Assembly (NCBI RefSeq): GCF_014192915.1 | Contig: NZ_JACHYN010000005.1 | Span: 62,001-126,000, forward strand | Source of the DNA: Azospirillum sp. OGB3 | GTDB taxonomy: Bacteria; Pseudomonadota; Alphaproteobacteria; Azospirillales; Azospirillaceae | Direction: 5' to 3' | DNA: 64,000 bases | Shown: in pieces, positions 32,209 to 41,797 of the stretch | How the letters are laid out: each line of letters starts with the position of its first letter | Numbering within the stretch: the stretch's first letter is position 1 | The notes under the pieces: generated by a model | The model's input: the letters and a program-made list of their open reading frames with translations, nothing else | Told to the model about the DNA's origin: nothing | Database searches by the model: none | Made by a program: the position numbers and the translations under genes

Positions 32209-35200
32209 ATGTTCTCCGGTCTGTTCATCCGGCGCCCGAACCTCGCCATCGTCATCGCGCTGGTCGTGACCATCGCGGGCGCGCTGGCCATCCTGGCCAT
32301 CCCAGTGGCGCAGTTTCCGCCGATCACGCCGCCCTCGGTGCAGGTCTCCGCGACCTATCCCGGCGCCAACGCCCAGGTCGTCGCCGACAGCGTCGCCGCC
32401 CCGATCGAGGCGCAGGTGAACGGCGTGGAAGGCATGCTCTACATGTCCTCCACCAGCACCGACACCGGCGCCTACACGCTGTCGGTCACCTTCGCGCAGG
32501 GCACCGACCCGGATCTGGCCCAGATCAACGTGCAGAACCGCCTGTCGCTCGCCACGCCGACCCTGCCGGCGGAGGTGTCGCGGCAGGGCGTCACGGTGCG
32601 CAAGCAGTCGTCCAACATGCTGATGGCCGTCAACGTCTTCTCGCCCGGCGGCCAGTTCGACCCGATCTTCATCTCCAACTACGCCAGCATCAACCTGCGC
32701 GACGCCATCGCGCGGGTGCCCGGCGTCGGCGACGCGCAGGTGATGGGCGCGCTGACCTACGCCATGCGCGTCTGGATGGACCCGAACCGCATGACCGCGC
32801 TGGGCATCACCGCGGCGGACGTGGTCGCGGCGATCCAGACCCAGAATCTCCAGGCCTCGGCGGGGCAGATCGGCGCCCCGCCGGTCCCCGACGGCCAGCA
32901 GCAGCAGCTGACCATCCTCGCCCGCGGCCGGCTGGACGACCCAAAGCAGTTCGCCGGTATCATCGTGCGCACCAACCCGAACGGCGGCGTGGTGCGGCTG
33001 GGCGACATCGGGCGGGTGGAGCTGGGGGCGCAGAGCTACAGCTCCACCGCCAGGCTGGACGGCGACCCGGCGGCGACCCTGGTCGTCTACCAGTCGCCGG
33101 ACGCCAACGCGCTGGACGTCGCCAAGGCGGTGCGGGCCGAACTGGAACGACTGTCCGGCCGCTTCCCGGAGGGGCTGGACTACGCCGTCGTCTTCGACAC
33201 CACCAGCTTCGTCAGCGCGACGATCGAGGAGATCGTGCTGACGTTGGGCATCACCTTCCTGCTGGTGGTGGTGGTTATCTACGTCTTCCTCCAGGACTGG
33301 CGGGCGACGATGATCCCGACCCTGGCGATCCCGGTGTCGATCATCGGCGTCTTCGCCGTGCTTCTGGTGCTGGGCTACAGCGCCAACACCATCACGCTGT
33401 TCGCGCTGGTGCTGGCGATCGGGCTGGTCGTCGACGACGCCATCGTGGTGGTCGAGAATGTCCGCCGCGTCATGGAGGAGCATCCCGACCAGCCCGCCCC
33501 CTCGGCCAGCCGCATCGCCATGGAGCAGGTGACCGGCGCCATCGTCGCCTCCACCCTGGTGCTGGCCGCGGTGTTCGTGCCGGTGGCCTTCCTACCGGGC
33601 ATCACCGGCCAGCTCTACCGGCAGTTCGCGGTCACCATCACCACCTCCTTCCTGATTTCCGGCATGGTGTCGCTGACGCTGACCCCGGCGCTGTGCGGCC
33701 TGCTGCTGCGCCCGCCGGGCCGGCCCTGGCGTCCGCTGGCCGCCTTCAACCGCGGGCTGGACGGGGTGCGTGACCGCTACGCCGGCCTCGTCGGCTGGCT
33801 GTCGCGCAAGCTGGTGGTCGGGATCGCCGCCTTCGTCCTGCTGACCGCCGGAGCCGTCCTGCTGCTGCGCGGCCTTCCCACCGCCTTCCTGCCGTCGGAG
33901 GACCAGGGCTATTTCTTCGTCAACGTGCAGCTTCCGAGCGCGGCGTCGCTCAGCCGGACCGAGACGGTGATGAACGACGTCACCGAGCGCCTGCGCGCGA
34001 CGCCGGGTGTGGCCCACGTGATCTCCATCGCCGGCTACAGCATCCTCAGCGGGGCGGCCTCCAACGTCGGGCTGCAGATCGTCGTGCTGAAGCCCTGGGG
34101 GGAGCGGGGGGCTGCCGAGACGGTGGACGCGTTGCTGGGCCGGCTGAGGCCGCAGCTCGCGGCGGTGCCGCAGGCGACCATCGCTGCCTTCAACCCGCCC
34201 TCCATTCCCGGCCTCGGCAGCACCGGCGGCTTCCAGCTCCAGGTCCAGGCGTTGGGCGGGCAATCCGCGCAGCAGTTGGGCGCGGTGCTGCGCGGCCTGC
34301 TGGTCGCCGCCAACCAGGACGCGCGCCTGTCGGCGGTCTTCAGCACCTTCAGCCCCGACGTGCCGCACCTGTTCGTCGACCTCGACCGGACCAAGGCGGC
34401 GCTGCTCGGCGTCTCGCCGGGCGACGTCTTCACCACGCTTCAGGCCCATCTCGGGTCGCAGTACGTCAACGATTTCAACCTTTACGGCCGGGTCTTCCAG
34501 GTGCAGGTGCAGGACGCCGCGGAGCACCGGGACGAGGTGGCGGCCATCGACCAGCTCTATGTGCGGAGTTCGTCGGGGGACATGGTGCCGCTGCGCAGCA
34601 TCGTGAGCATCCGCAACACGCTGGCCCCCGACAGCCTCGTCCGCTACGACCAGTTCCTGTCCGCCTCGGTCAACGGGAACGCGGCACCCGGCGGCAGCTC
34701 CGGCCAGGCGCTGGCGGCGATGCAGGAGGTGGCGGACCGCACCCTGCCGGCGGGCTACGCCACGGAATGGACCGGCCTGTCCTATCAGGAAAGCCGCATC
34801 GGCAACCAGACCATCATCATCTTCGGGCTGGCGGTGATGTTCGGCTATCTGTTCCTGGTGGCGCAGTACGAGAACTGGCTGATCCCGCTGGCCGTTCTGC
34901 TGTCGGTGGCCATCGCGGTGCTGGGGGCGGGCATCGGCCTGACCGTTGCCGGAATCGCCAACGACGTCTACGCGCAGATCGGCCTCGTCCTGTTGGTCGG
35001 CCTCGCCGCCAAGAACGCCATCCTGATCGTCGAGTTCGCGCGGGAGCAGCGCGCCGCCGGCCATCCGATCATCGACTCCGCGGTGATGGGCGCCCGCCAG
35101 CGCTTCCGCGCGGTGCTGATGACGGCGCTGGCCTTCATCCTGGGGGCGGTGCCGCTGCTGGTCGCCACCGGCGCCGGCGCGGCGAGCCGGCGGTCCATCG

Positions 35201-35352
35201 GCACGACGGTCTTCAGCGGCATGACCGCGGCGACACTGGTCGGCATCATCTTTGTGCCGGTGCTGTTCGTCGCCTTCCAGCGCCTGACCGAGCGGCTGGT
35301 TCCACACCGCCCTCCGGCGGCCGTCCCGGCAAAGACATCTCCGGCGGAATGA
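32209..35352 (+). CDS. RND efflux pump, inner-membrane subunit (AcrB/HAE1 family)
   Basis: 1047 aa, the usual size of hydrophobe/amphiphile RND transporters. TM1 starts at [32 protein letters not shown]. The proton-relay aspartate pair is in [20 protein letters not shown] (TM4). The second half repeats the topology, with [11 protein letters not shown] and a final [17 protein letters not shown]. Two large periplasmic loops form the porter domain. It forms a two-gene operon with the adaptor. No local regulator gene (TetR or MarR) is adjacent. Confidence 0.95.
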   Translation: MFSGLFIRRPNLAIVIALVVTIAGALAILAIPVAQFPPITPPSVQVSATYPGANAQVVADSVAAPIEAQVNGVEGMLYMSSTSTDTGAYTLSVTFAQGTDPDLAQINVQNRLSLATPTLPAEVSRQGVTVRKQSSNMLMAVNVFSPGGQFDPIFISNYASINLRDAIARVPGVGDAQVMGALTYAMRVWMDPNRMTALGITAADVVAAIQTQNLQASAGQIGAPPVPDGQQQQLTILARGRLDDPKQFAGIIVRTNPNGGVVRLGDIGRVELGAQSYSSTARLDGDPAATLVVYQSPDANALDVAKAVRAELERLSGRFPEGLDYAVVFDTTSFVSATIEEIVLTLGITFLLVVVVIYVFLQDWRATMIPTLAIPVSIIGVFAVLLVLGYSANTITLFALVLAIGLVVDDAIVVVENVRRVMEEHPDQPAPSASRIAMEQVTGAIVASTLVLAAVFVPVAFLPGITGQLYRQFAVTITTSFLISGMVSLTLTPALCGLLLRPPGRPWRPLAAFNRGLDGVRDRYAGLVGWLSRKLVVGIAAFVLLTAGAVLLLRGLPTAFLPSEDQGYFFVNVQLPSAASLSRTETVMNDVTERLRATPGVAHVISIAGYSILSGAASNVGLQIVVLKPWGERGAAETVDALLGRLRPQLAAVPQATIAAFNPPSIPGLGSTGGFQLQVQALGGQSAQQLGAVLRGLLVAANQDARLSAVFSTFSPDVPHLFVDLDRTKAALLGVSPGDVFTTLQAHLGSQYVNDFNLYGRVFQVQVQDAAEHRDEVAAIDQLYVRSSSGDMVPLRSIVSIRNTLAPDSLVRYDQFLSASVNGNAAPGGSSGQALAAMQEVADRTLPAGYATEWTGLSYQESRIGNQTIIIFGLAVMFGYLFLVAQYENWLIPLAVLLSVAIAVLGAGIGLTVAGIANDVYAQIGLVLLVGLAAKNAILIVEFAREQRAAGHPIIDSAVMGARQRFRAVLMTALAFILGAVPLLVATGAGAASRRSIGTTVFSGMTAATLVGIIFVPVLFVAFQRLTERLVPHRPPAAVPAKTSPAE

Positions 35353-35411
35353 CCCCGTCCCGCCCCTGTTGGTCATCGGACACACCCATGGACCCGGGAG
35401 GCACGGAAATC

Positions 35412-35981
35412 ATGACCAGGAGAGGAACGGACCTCTGGTCCGCAAGCGGCCTGATCGCCTTCGCCAGCGGTGCGGCCGTGGCGATCCTCGCCAGCCGCCT
35501 GCTGCCGCCGCTCGTTGCCCAGGCTGCCGGGACGACGATGGCGCGCGATCCGTTCGACGCCTTGACGGACGACCACCGCCACATCCTGGCGCTGTTGGAC
35601 GCGATGGAGCGGACGCACACCGGCGAGACTTTCCAGCGGACGCAGTTGCTGCTCCGCCTGAAGCGCCGCCTCGCCGCGCACGCCATGGCCGAGGAGGACG
35701 TCGTCTATCCCCTCCTGCACGACCACGCGCATCAGGAGGCGGACGCCCGGCACCTCTACGGCGAGCACGCCGACATGAAGATGCACCTGTACGCCCTCGA
35801 ACATATGCCGAAGGACGATCCCGCATGGCGGCGGCGCGTCATCGCGCTGAGGCAGCTGATCGCGGAACATGTCCAGCAGGAGGAGGAGGTCGATTTCCCA
35901 AAGCTGCGCGACGCGCTGAACCAGCGGGAGACCGCCCGGCTGTCGGGCCATGTGCAGCGGGAGAAAGCCCTGCTGCTGTGA
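35412..35981 (+). CDS. Hemerythrin-domain protein with N-terminal membrane anchor
   Basis: About 189 aa from the ATG at 35412. One hydrophobic helix lies at about residues 10-34 (SGLIAFASGAAVAILASRLLPPLVAQAA). The rest is a four-helix HHE/hemerythrin domain: DDHRHILALLDAME, HAMAEEDVVYPLLHDH, LYGEHADMKMHLYAL and AEHVQQEEEVDFPKL supply the His/Glu ligands of a di-iron site. Such proteins sense or bind O2 or NO or store iron. It is 59 bp after the RND pump on the same strand and may be co-transcribed. Confidence 0.85.
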   Translation: MTRRGTDLWSASGLIAFASGAAVAILASRLLPPLVAQAAGTTMARDPFDALTDDHRHILALLDAMERTHTGETFQRTQLLLRLKRRLAAHAMAEEDVVYPLLHDHAHQEADARHLYGEHADMKMHLYALEHMPKDDPAWRRRVIALRQLIAEHVQQEEEVDFPKLRDALNQRETARLSGHVQREKALLL

Positions 35982-35994
35982 CGCCGCGATCCGG

Positions 35995-37422
35995 CTACGC
36001 CTCGGACTCCGCGGTGATGCCGTGCTTGCGCAGCTTTGCGTAGAGATTGGTGCGCGACAGGCCAAGGCTCCGCGCGGCTTCCAGCTTGTTGCCCTGGGCG
36101 TCTTCGAGCGCGGCGAGGATGAGCGAGCGCTCCAGCTCGTCCATGCTGTCGGCGAGGGGACGCTTGCGCGCCAACGGGGTTGTGGGCCGGGCGGCGGTTC
36201 CGGGAAGGATGTCGGCGAAGTCCTCGGCCAGGATGCGCTCGCCTTCGGTGCGCACATAGACCTGCTCGATGACGTTGGCCAGTTCACGGACGTTGCCCGG
36301 CCAGTCGTGCCCGCGCAACGCGTCGAGCGCCGCAGGCGTGAGGTCGCGCATCGGCTGGTCGAGGCTGACCGCCATCCGTTCCGAAAACAGCGAGGCGAGG
36401 ATTTCCAGATCCTCCTTGTGGTCGCGCAGCGCCGGAAGCTGGATCGGGAAGACGTTGAGCCGGTAGTAGAGGTCCGAGCGGAAGGTGCCGTTCCGCATCA
36501 TTTCCGGCAGCGGCCGGCTGGTCGCGGCGATGATGCGGACATCGACCTTGATGACCTGGTTGGAGCCGAGCGGCTCGACCTCGCGTTCCTGAAGCACGCG
36601 CAGCAGCTTGGCCTGGAGCGGCAGCGGCATGTCGCCGATCTCGTCGAGGAAGAGAGTGCCGCCGTGGGCGAGCTGGAATTTTCCCGGCCGCGGCTGGCGG
36701 CCGGCGCCGGTGTAGGCGCCCGGTGCGACGCCGAAGAACTCCGCCTCCAGCAGGTTTTCGGGGATTGCCGCGACGTTGATGCCGACGAAGGGGCGGTCGG
36801 CCCGGTCCGAAGCCGCGTGGATCGCCTGCGCCACCAGCTCCTTTCCGGTTCCCGTCTCGCCCAGCACCAGCACCGCCGAGTTGATCTGGCCCGCCTTGCG
36901 CACCAGCCGCTTCACCTGGAGCATCGCCGGGCTGAAGCCGACCAGATTCTCGACCGAGTATTTCGGCGCCCGGCTGGCGGCGAGTTCCTGTTCCATGCGC
37001 GCGAGGCGCGATTGCAGCTTGTTGAAGCGCTCGGCGATGGGGCGGAGGTAGGTCAGGCTGTTCTTCAGGGCGAAGGCGAGGGCGCCGATGATCTCGCCCC
37101 GCTCGTCGCGCAGGGGCAGGCGGCTGACCAGCAGCGTGTGCTCGCCGTAGCGCATGATGTCGAGCGGGAAGGAGCGGCCGGTCTCCACCACGTCGCGCAT
37201 CTGGCTGTGCGGGATGACCCGCTCGACGGGCTGCCCCACCACCTCGGCCAGGGAGCGGATGCCCAGCAGCGCCTTGCGCTTGTCATCGAACCAGACGTGC
37301 TTATCATTGGACCAGACGATCCGCGCGTCCTTGTCGACAAGAATGGCGCCGTCGATCATCTCATCGATCATCACCATCAGGGCGCGCGCCGCCGCGAAGT
37401 GTTCGTCTGGTCCGGTCGCCAT
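35995..37422 (-). CDS. Sigma-54-dependent enhancer-binding protein (PAS-AAA+-Fis)
   Basis: A 475-aa activator of sigma-54 RNA polymerase. Residues 1-120 form a PAS-like sensor (ILVDKDARIVWSNDKHVWFDD). The AAA+ domain has Walker A GETGTGKE (188-195), the sigma-54 contact loop GAYTGA (235-240, a Tyr variant of GAFTGA) and Walker B GGTLFLDE (254-261). A Fis-type HTH ends the protein (NKLEAARSLGLSRTNLYAKLRKHGI). Divergent from a BKACE operon with a clear -24/-12 promoter, which is its evident target. It probably senses an intracellular pathway metabolite through the PAS domain. Confidence 0.94.
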   Translation of the reverse strand: MATGPDEHFAAARALMVMIDEMIDGAILVDKDARIVWSNDKHVWFDDKRKALLGIRSLAEVVGQPVERVIPHSQMRDVVETGRSFPLDIMRYGEHTLLVSRLPLRDERGEIIGALAFALKNSLTYLRPIAERFNKLQSRLARMEQELAASRAPKYSVENLVGFSPAMLQVKRLVRKAGQINSAVLVLGETGTGKELVAQAIHAASDRADRPFVGINVAAIPENLLEAEFFGVAPGAYTGAGRQPRPGKFQLAHGGTLFLDEIGDMPLPLQAKLLRVLQEREVEPLGSNQVIKVDVRIIAATSRPLPEMMRNGTFRSDLYYRLNVFPIQLPALRDHKEDLEILASLFSERMAVSLDQPMRDLTPAALDALRGHDWPGNVRELANVIEQVYVRTEGERILAEDFADILPGTAARPTTPLARKRPLADSMDELERSLILAALEDAQGNKLEAARSLGLSRTNLYAKLRKHGITAESEA

Positions 37423-37447
37423 GGCCCGCCTCCCGCCGCGTCGTTTC

Positions 37448-37486
37448 TGTCAAAATACTGAACACTGTTTGTCAAAATTCCGCACA
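37448..37486. promoter_or_regulatory. Two candidate enhancer-binding sites (UAS)
   Basis: TGTCAAAAT is repeated at 37448 and 37470 (22 bp, two helical turns apart). Each copy fits TGT-N11-ACA (37448-37464 and 37470-37486). They lie about 110-145 bp upstream of the -24 element, the usual distance for an enhancer-binding protein site, and just upstream of the regulator gene itself. Confidence 0.6.
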
Positions 37487-37593
37487 CGACGGAAGCTCTG
37501 ATTGCGAGGGCTTCGGCGGACGGGTGGTCCGATCCCCAGACAATCCGCCCGCTTGGCCGGCCCACCCCCTTCCCTGGCAACGCCTCTCATCAT

Positions 37594-37610
37594 TGGCACG
37601 CCCCTTGCTT
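37594..37610 (+). promoter_or_regulatory. Sigma-54 (-24/-12) promoter of the BKACE operon
   Basis: TGGCACG-CCCC-TTGCTT matches the sigma-54 consensus with GG (37595-37596) and GC (37607-37608) at the required spacing. Transcription would begin near 37620, giving a leader of about 75 bases before the first gene at 37698. Confidence 0.88.
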
Positions 37611-37697
37611 TGATTGCATCAAGAAAATATGGGTGCAGCGAACAATTGGCCGAACGGCCGTCGCGGCACGGTCCGGCAAGGGGGAAGCGACAAGGGC

Positions 37698-38609
37698 ATG
37701 ACGCAGCAGCGTATCGGAATCATCGGTGCCGGGCTGATGGGGCATGGGATCGCCCAGGCGTTCGCCGTCGCCGGGCACCGCGTCGCCATCCAGGAGCCCG
37801 ATCCCGGCCGCCGGGCCGGCATCGTCGGGCGGGTCCGAAGCAACCTTCAGAATCTTGGATTGGACACCGCTGCCGCGGAGTTGATCCGGCCCTGCGACTC
37901 CCTGGAGGACGCGGTCGGCGACGCGGACGTGGTCATCGAAGCGGTTCCGGAGGACCTGCCGCTCAAGCAGCGGATTTTCCAAGCAATCGAGGCCGCCGCC
38001 CCGCCTCACGCGCTTCTGGCGAGCAACACGTCGGTGATCCCGATCACCCGGATCATGGAGCCGGTCCGCGACAAGACCCGCGCCCTCGGCACCCACTGGT
38101 GGAACCCGCCGTACCAGATTCCGCTCGTCGAGGTCATCCAGACCGCCGACACCGCCGACGCGGCGGTCGCCGCGATGATCGGGCTGCTGAGCGCCATCGG
38201 CAAGACGCCGGTGCATGTCCGCAAGGACGTTCCCGGCTTCATCGGCAACCGTTTGCAGCACGCGCTCTGGCGCGAGGCCATCGCGCTCGTCCAGAACGGC
38301 GTGTGCGACGCCGAGACGGTGGACGCGGTGGTCAGGGCCAGCTTCGGCCGGCGCCTCGCCGTGCTGGGGCCGCTGGAGAACGCCGACCTCGTCGGCACCG
38401 ACCTGACCCTGGCGGTGCACGAGCATGTCCTGCCCGACCTCGACCGGACGCCCGGACCCTTGCCCCTGCTGCGCGACCTCGTCGCGTCCGGGCGGCTGGG
38501 CATGAAATCCGGCGCCGGTTTCCGGACCTGGACGGAGGCGCAGCGGACCGAGACCCACGCCCGTCTGGCGGCCCACCTCCAGCGGCTGGACGGTGTCGAG
38601 CGCGGGTGA
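37698..38609 (+). CDS. 3-hydroxyacyl-CoA / 3-hydroxyacid dehydrogenase, NAD-binding
   Basis: About 303 aa from the ATG at 37698 (CAAGGG upstream). The Rossmann motif GAGLMGHGIA is at about residues 10-19, DADVVIEAVPEDLPLKQ near 76, SNTSVIPIT near 115 and the catalytic-region GTHWWNPPYQIPLVEV near 135. The C-terminal dimerisation helices contain VPGFIGNRLQHALWREA and LGPLENADLVGTDLTLAVHEH. This length and HWWNPP form fit small 3-hydroxyacid oxidisers (carnitine or gulonate dehydrogenase and relatives) as well as 3-hydroxyacyl-CoA dehydrogenases. With BKACE next, it likely oxidises a free 3-hydroxy acid to the 3-keto acid. Confidence 0.87.
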   Translation: MTQQRIGIIGAGLMGHGIAQAFAVAGHRVAIQEPDPGRRAGIVGRVRSNLQNLGLDTAAAELIRPCDSLEDAVGDADVVIEAVPEDLPLKQRIFQAIEAAAPPHALLASNTSVIPITRIMEPVRDKTRALGTHWWNPPYQIPLVEVIQTADTADAAVAAMIGLLSAIGKTPVHVRKDVPGFIGNRLQHALWREAIALVQNGVCDAETVDAVVRASFGRRLAVLGPLENADLVGTDLTLAVHEHVLPDLDRTPGPLPLLRDLVASGRLGMKSGAGFRTWTEAQRTETHARLAAHLQRLDGVERG

Positions 38610-38667
38610 CCGCGCGCCGTTCACCGCCTCCTTTCCTTTCGAATTGAACCCACACAGGGAACGTTCC

Positions 38668-39618
38668 ATGGCCGCACCACAGAAGGCAGCACAGAAGAAG
38701 GTCATCATCAGCTGCGCGTTGACGGGGTCGATCCACACCCCGACCATGTCGGACGCGCTGCCGGTGACGCCCGATGAGATCGTCGAGCAGGGGATCGGCG
38801 CCGCCGAGGCCGGTGCGGCGATCCTCCACCTGCACGCCCGCGATCCCCGGACCGGGCAGCCGACGCCGGACCCGGCGGTGTTCATGCAGTTCCTGCCGCG
38901 CCTCAAGCAGTCCACCGACGCGGTGCTGAACATCACCACCGGCGGCTCGCTCAACATGACGGTGCAGGAGCGTCTTGCCGCCCCGCTCCAGGCCCAGCCG
39001 GAAATGTGCTCGCTCAACATGGGCTCGATGAACTTCGGCATCTTCCCGCTGGCCGACCGCTACAAGGACTGGAAGCACGACTGGGAGGAGCCCTATCTGC
39101 GCAGCACCGACGATTTCATCTTCCGCAACACCTTCCGCGACATCGCGTACATCCTGGAGCATCTGGGCGAGGGTTGCGGGACGCGTTTCGAGTTCGAGTG
39201 CTACGACGTCGGGCATCTCTACAACCTCGCGCACTTCGTCGACCGGGGGCTGGTGAAGCCGCCCTTCTTCGTCCAGACGATCTTCGGCATCCTCGGCGGC
39301 ATCGGCGCGGAGCAGCGCAACCTCGTCTTCATGCGCGAAACCGCCGACCGGCTGTTCGGAACGGATTACGAATGGTCGGTGCTCGCCGCCGGGCGTCACC
39401 AGATCCCCTTCACGACCATGGCCGCGGTCATGGGCGGCAACGTCCGGGTCGGGCTGGAGGACAGCCTGTATCTCAGCAAGGGCCGGCTGGCCCGGAACAG
39501 CGCGGAGCAGGTGGCGAAGATCCGCCGGATTCTCGAAGAGTTGTCGCTCGAAGTCGCCACCCCCGCCGAGGCGCGCGCCATGCTCGCCCTGAAGGGCGCC
39601 GATCAGGTGGCTTTCTGA
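38668..39618 (+). CDS. Beta-keto acid cleavage enzyme (BKACE, DUF849)
   Basis: 316 aa from the ATG at 38668 (AGGGA upstream). The Zn-binding motif AAILHLHARDPRTGQP is at about residues 50-65, preceded by KKVIISCALTGSIHTP and followed by LNITTGGS and SLNMGSMNFG. The family (founding member Kce, 3-keto-5-aminohexanoate cleavage) condenses a beta-keto acid with acetyl-CoA to give acetoacetate and a new acyl-CoA. Substrate varies widely within the family and cannot be fixed here. Flanked by a dehydrogenase that could make the keto acid and one that could use acetoacetate. Confidence 0.92.
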   Translation: MAAPQKAAQKKVIISCALTGSIHTPTMSDALPVTPDEIVEQGIGAAEAGAAILHLHARDPRTGQPTPDPAVFMQFLPRLKQSTDAVLNITTGGSLNMTVQERLAAPLQAQPEMCSLNMGSMNFGIFPLADRYKDWKHDWEEPYLRSTDDFIFRNTFRDIAYILEHLGEGCGTRFEFECYDVGHLYNLAHFVDRGLVKPPFFVQTIFGILGGIGAEQRNLVFMRETADRLFGTDYEWSVLAAGRHQIPFTTMAAVMGGNVRVGLEDSLYLSKGRLARNSAEQVAKIRRILEELSLEVATPAEARAMLALKGADQVAF

Positions 39619-39675
39619 CCAGCAGGACGCCTCAGACTTCATGACGCCCGAAAGAAGGCCACCGAAAGAAGGACA

Positions 39676-40458
39676 ATGATGCGAAACAGGAACGCCGTCG
39701 TCACCGGCTCCACCACCGGCATCGGGCTGGCGACCGCCCGCGAACTGGCCCGCCAGGGCTGCCATGTGATGCTCAACGGCTTCGGCGACCGGGCGGAGAT
39801 CGACCGGCTGTGCGCGGACATCGCGGCGCAGAGCGGCACGACGATCGTCTATTCGGGGGCCGACCTCAGCCGGCCGGAGGAGGCCCGTACGATGATGGCC
39901 GACGCCGCGGCGGCGCTCGGCCCCATCGACATCCTGGTGAACAACGCCGGGGTGCAGCATGTGGCGGCGGTGCACGAGTTCCCCGACGACAAGTGGGACC
40001 TGCTGCTCGCCGTCAACCTCAGCGCCGCCTTCCACACCATCAAGGCGGCCGTCCCGGCGATGCGCGAGCGCCGCTGGGGGCGCATTGTCAACACGGCATC
40101 GGTCCTCGGGATGGTCGGCGCTCCGCACAAGCCCGCCTATGTCGCGACCAAGCACGGCATCATCGGCCTGACAAAGTCGGTGGCGATTGAGGTGGCGGAG
40201 CACGGCATCACCTGCAACGCGGTGTGCCCCGGCACGGTGCTGACCCCGATCATTGAGAAGCAGATCGCCCAGCAGGCCAAGGTCACCGGCTTGCCGGAGG
40301 AGCGGGTCCTTCAGGCGGTGTTCCTCGACCGCATGCCGACCGGCCGGCTGATTCCGCCGGAGGAGGTCGCAGCCGCCATCGCCTTCCTGTGCTCCGACGC
40401 CGCCGCGTCGATCACCGGCGCCGCGATCCCCGTGGACGGCGGCTACACCACCCACTGA
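39676..40458 (+). CDS. 3-hydroxybutyrate dehydrogenase-like SDR
   Basis: 260 aa, NAD-binding TGSTTGIG near residue 12, NNAGVQHVAAVHEF near 92 and catalytic YVATKHG near 155. NNAGVQHV, KPAYVATKHGIIGLTKSVAIE and the insertion TPIIEKQIAQQAKVTGLPEERVLQAVFLDRMPTGRL are characteristic of D-3-hydroxybutyrate dehydrogenases. It interconverts acetoacetate and 3-hydroxybutyrate. After BKACE this disposes of acetoacetate, perhaps toward the polyhydroxybutyrate cycle. GAAGGA precedes the ATG. Confidence 0.88.
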   Translation: MMRNRNAVVTGSTTGIGLATARELARQGCHVMLNGFGDRAEIDRLCADIAAQSGTTIVYSGADLSRPEEARTMMADAAAALGPIDILVNNAGVQHVAAVHEFPDDKWDLLLAVNLSAAFHTIKAAVPAMRERRWGRIVNTASVLGMVGAPHKPAYVATKHGIIGLTKSVAIEVAEHGITCNAVCPGTVLTPIIEKQIAQQAKVTGLPEERVLQAVFLDRMPTGRLIPPEEVAAAIAFLCSDAAASITGAAIPVDGGYTTH

Positions 40459-40499
40459 CACCCAAACCACCAAGAAAACAACACCCTAGGGAGTGAACC

Positions 40500-41714
40500 A
40501 TGCGCAGCACCCGTCTCGCCGGCCTTCTTGCCGGAGTCGCCTTCGCCGCCCTGGTGTCCGGCACCGCCCAGGCCCAGATGTCGGACAACGTCATCAAGAT
40601 CGGCATGCTGTCCGACCGGTCCGGCATCTACGCCGACATCAACGGCGAGGGCTCGGCCGTCGCCGCGCGGCTGGCCGCCGAGGAGTTCGACAACGCCATC
40701 AACGGCACCAAGATCAAGATCATCGTCGGCGACCACCAGAACAAGGCGGACATCGCCGCCAACCTCGCCCGCCAGTGGATCGACGTGGAGAAGGTCGACG
40801 TCGTCGCCGACGTGCCGAATTCGGCGGCGGCGCTGGCCGTGCAGGGCATCACCAAGGACAAGAAGCGCATCTTCCTGATGTCCGGCCCCGGCTCCACCGA
40901 TCTGACGGGCAAGGACTGCAGCCCCTACGGCTTCCTGTGGACCTGGGACAACCACGCTGTGGCGTCCTCCACCGCCCGCGCGCTGGTCGAGCAGGGCAAA
41001 AAGAGCTGGTTCTTCATCACCGCCGACTACGCCTTCGGCCATTCACTGGAAACGGAGGCGGCCAACACCGTCAAGCAGCTCGGCGGCACCATCAAGGGCA
41101 GCGTCCGCCATCCCCTGGCGAGTTCCGACTTTTCGTCCTTCCTGTTGCAGGCGCAGGCCTCGGGCGCGGAGGTCGTCGCCTTCGCCAACGCCGGCGGCGA
41201 CACCATCAACGCGGTCAAGCAGGCCGCCGAGTTCGGCATTCCCCAGGGTGGCCAGACGCTGGCCGGCCTGCTGCTGAACGTCAACGACATCCACGCGCTG
41301 GGTCTCGACACCGCGCAGGGGCTGATGCTGGCGAACTCCTTCTACTGGGACATGAATGACGAGACCCGCGCCTGGTCGAAGAAATTCGAGGAGCGGACCG
41401 GGCGCAAGCCGTCGATGAACCAGGCGGGCGTCTATTCGGCGGTCAAGCATTACCTGAAGGCCGTGCAGGAGGCTGGAACCGACGACGCGGACAAGGTCGC
41501 CGCCAAGATGCGCGCCACGCCCATCACCGACATGATGATGAAGGACGCGAAGATCGCCGACAACGGCCGGATCTTCAACGACATGTATCTGGCGCAGATC
41601 AAGACGCCGGGCGAGTCGAAGGCGGCCTGGGACTACTTCAAGATCCTCAAGACCATTCCCGGGGAGCAGGCCTACATCAACCCGAAGGACAGCGGCTGCC
41701 CGCTCGTGAAGTGA
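40500..41714 (+). CDS. ABC transporter substrate-binding protein (branched-chain amino acid type)
   Basis: 404 aa, Peripla_BP_6 family. A signal peptide ends at AQAQM (about residue 25). The mature start VIKIGMLSDRSGIYADINGEGSAVAARLAAEEF is the usual first strand and helix; GDHQNKADIAANLARQWIDVEKVDVVADV follows. It should bind the pathway substrate in the periplasm. No permease or ATPase genes follow, so it must use a transporter encoded elsewhere. Last gene of the sigma-54 operon; a hairpin follows. Confidence 0.92.
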   Translation: MRSTRLAGLLAGVAFAALVSGTAQAQMSDNVIKIGMLSDRSGIYADINGEGSAVAARLAAEEFDNAINGTKIKIIVGDHQNKADIAANLARQWIDVEKVDVVADVPNSAAALAVQGITKDKKRIFLMSGPGSTDLTGKDCSPYGFLWTWDNHAVASSTARALVEQGKKSWFFITADYAFGHSLETEAANTVKQLGGTIKGSVRHPLASSDFSSFLLQAQASGAEVVAFANAGGDTINAVKQAAEFGIPQGGQTLAGLLLNVNDIHALGLDTAQGLMLANSFYWDMNDETRAWSKKFEERTGRKPSMNQAGVYSAVKHYLKAVQEAGTDDADKVAAKMRATPITDMMMKDAKIADNGRIFNDMYLAQIKTPGESKAAWDYFKILKTIPGEQAYINPKDSGCPLVK

Positions 41715-41733
41715 CGACCTGATGCGAGGATGG

Positions 41734-41757
41734 CCGGGGAGCGGGCGCGCTTCCCGG
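41734..41757 (+). terminator. Likely terminator hairpin of the BKACE operon
   Basis: CCGGGGAGCG (41734-41743) pairs with CGCTTCCCGG (41748-41757) around GGCG with one wobble pair, 20 bp after the stop of the binding-protein gene. A T-rich run (CTTTCCCATTTCC) follows only after a gap of about 11 bases, so termination may be partial. Confidence 0.5.
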
Positions 41758-41797
41758 TCAGCGGGCGCCTTTCCCATTTCCATATTTTCTTCACGGT

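Noticed and set aside
30994..33483. An 829-residue minus-strand open frame opposite the RND genes
   Set aside because: Antisense shadow with Asp/His/Arg-rich composition and no domain; the plus-strand AcrAB-like genes are unambiguous.
37698..40458. Carnitine degradation operon
   Set aside because: Dehydrogenase plus BKACE resembles it, but the betainyl-CoA thioesterase and carnitine-specific binding protein type are missing.
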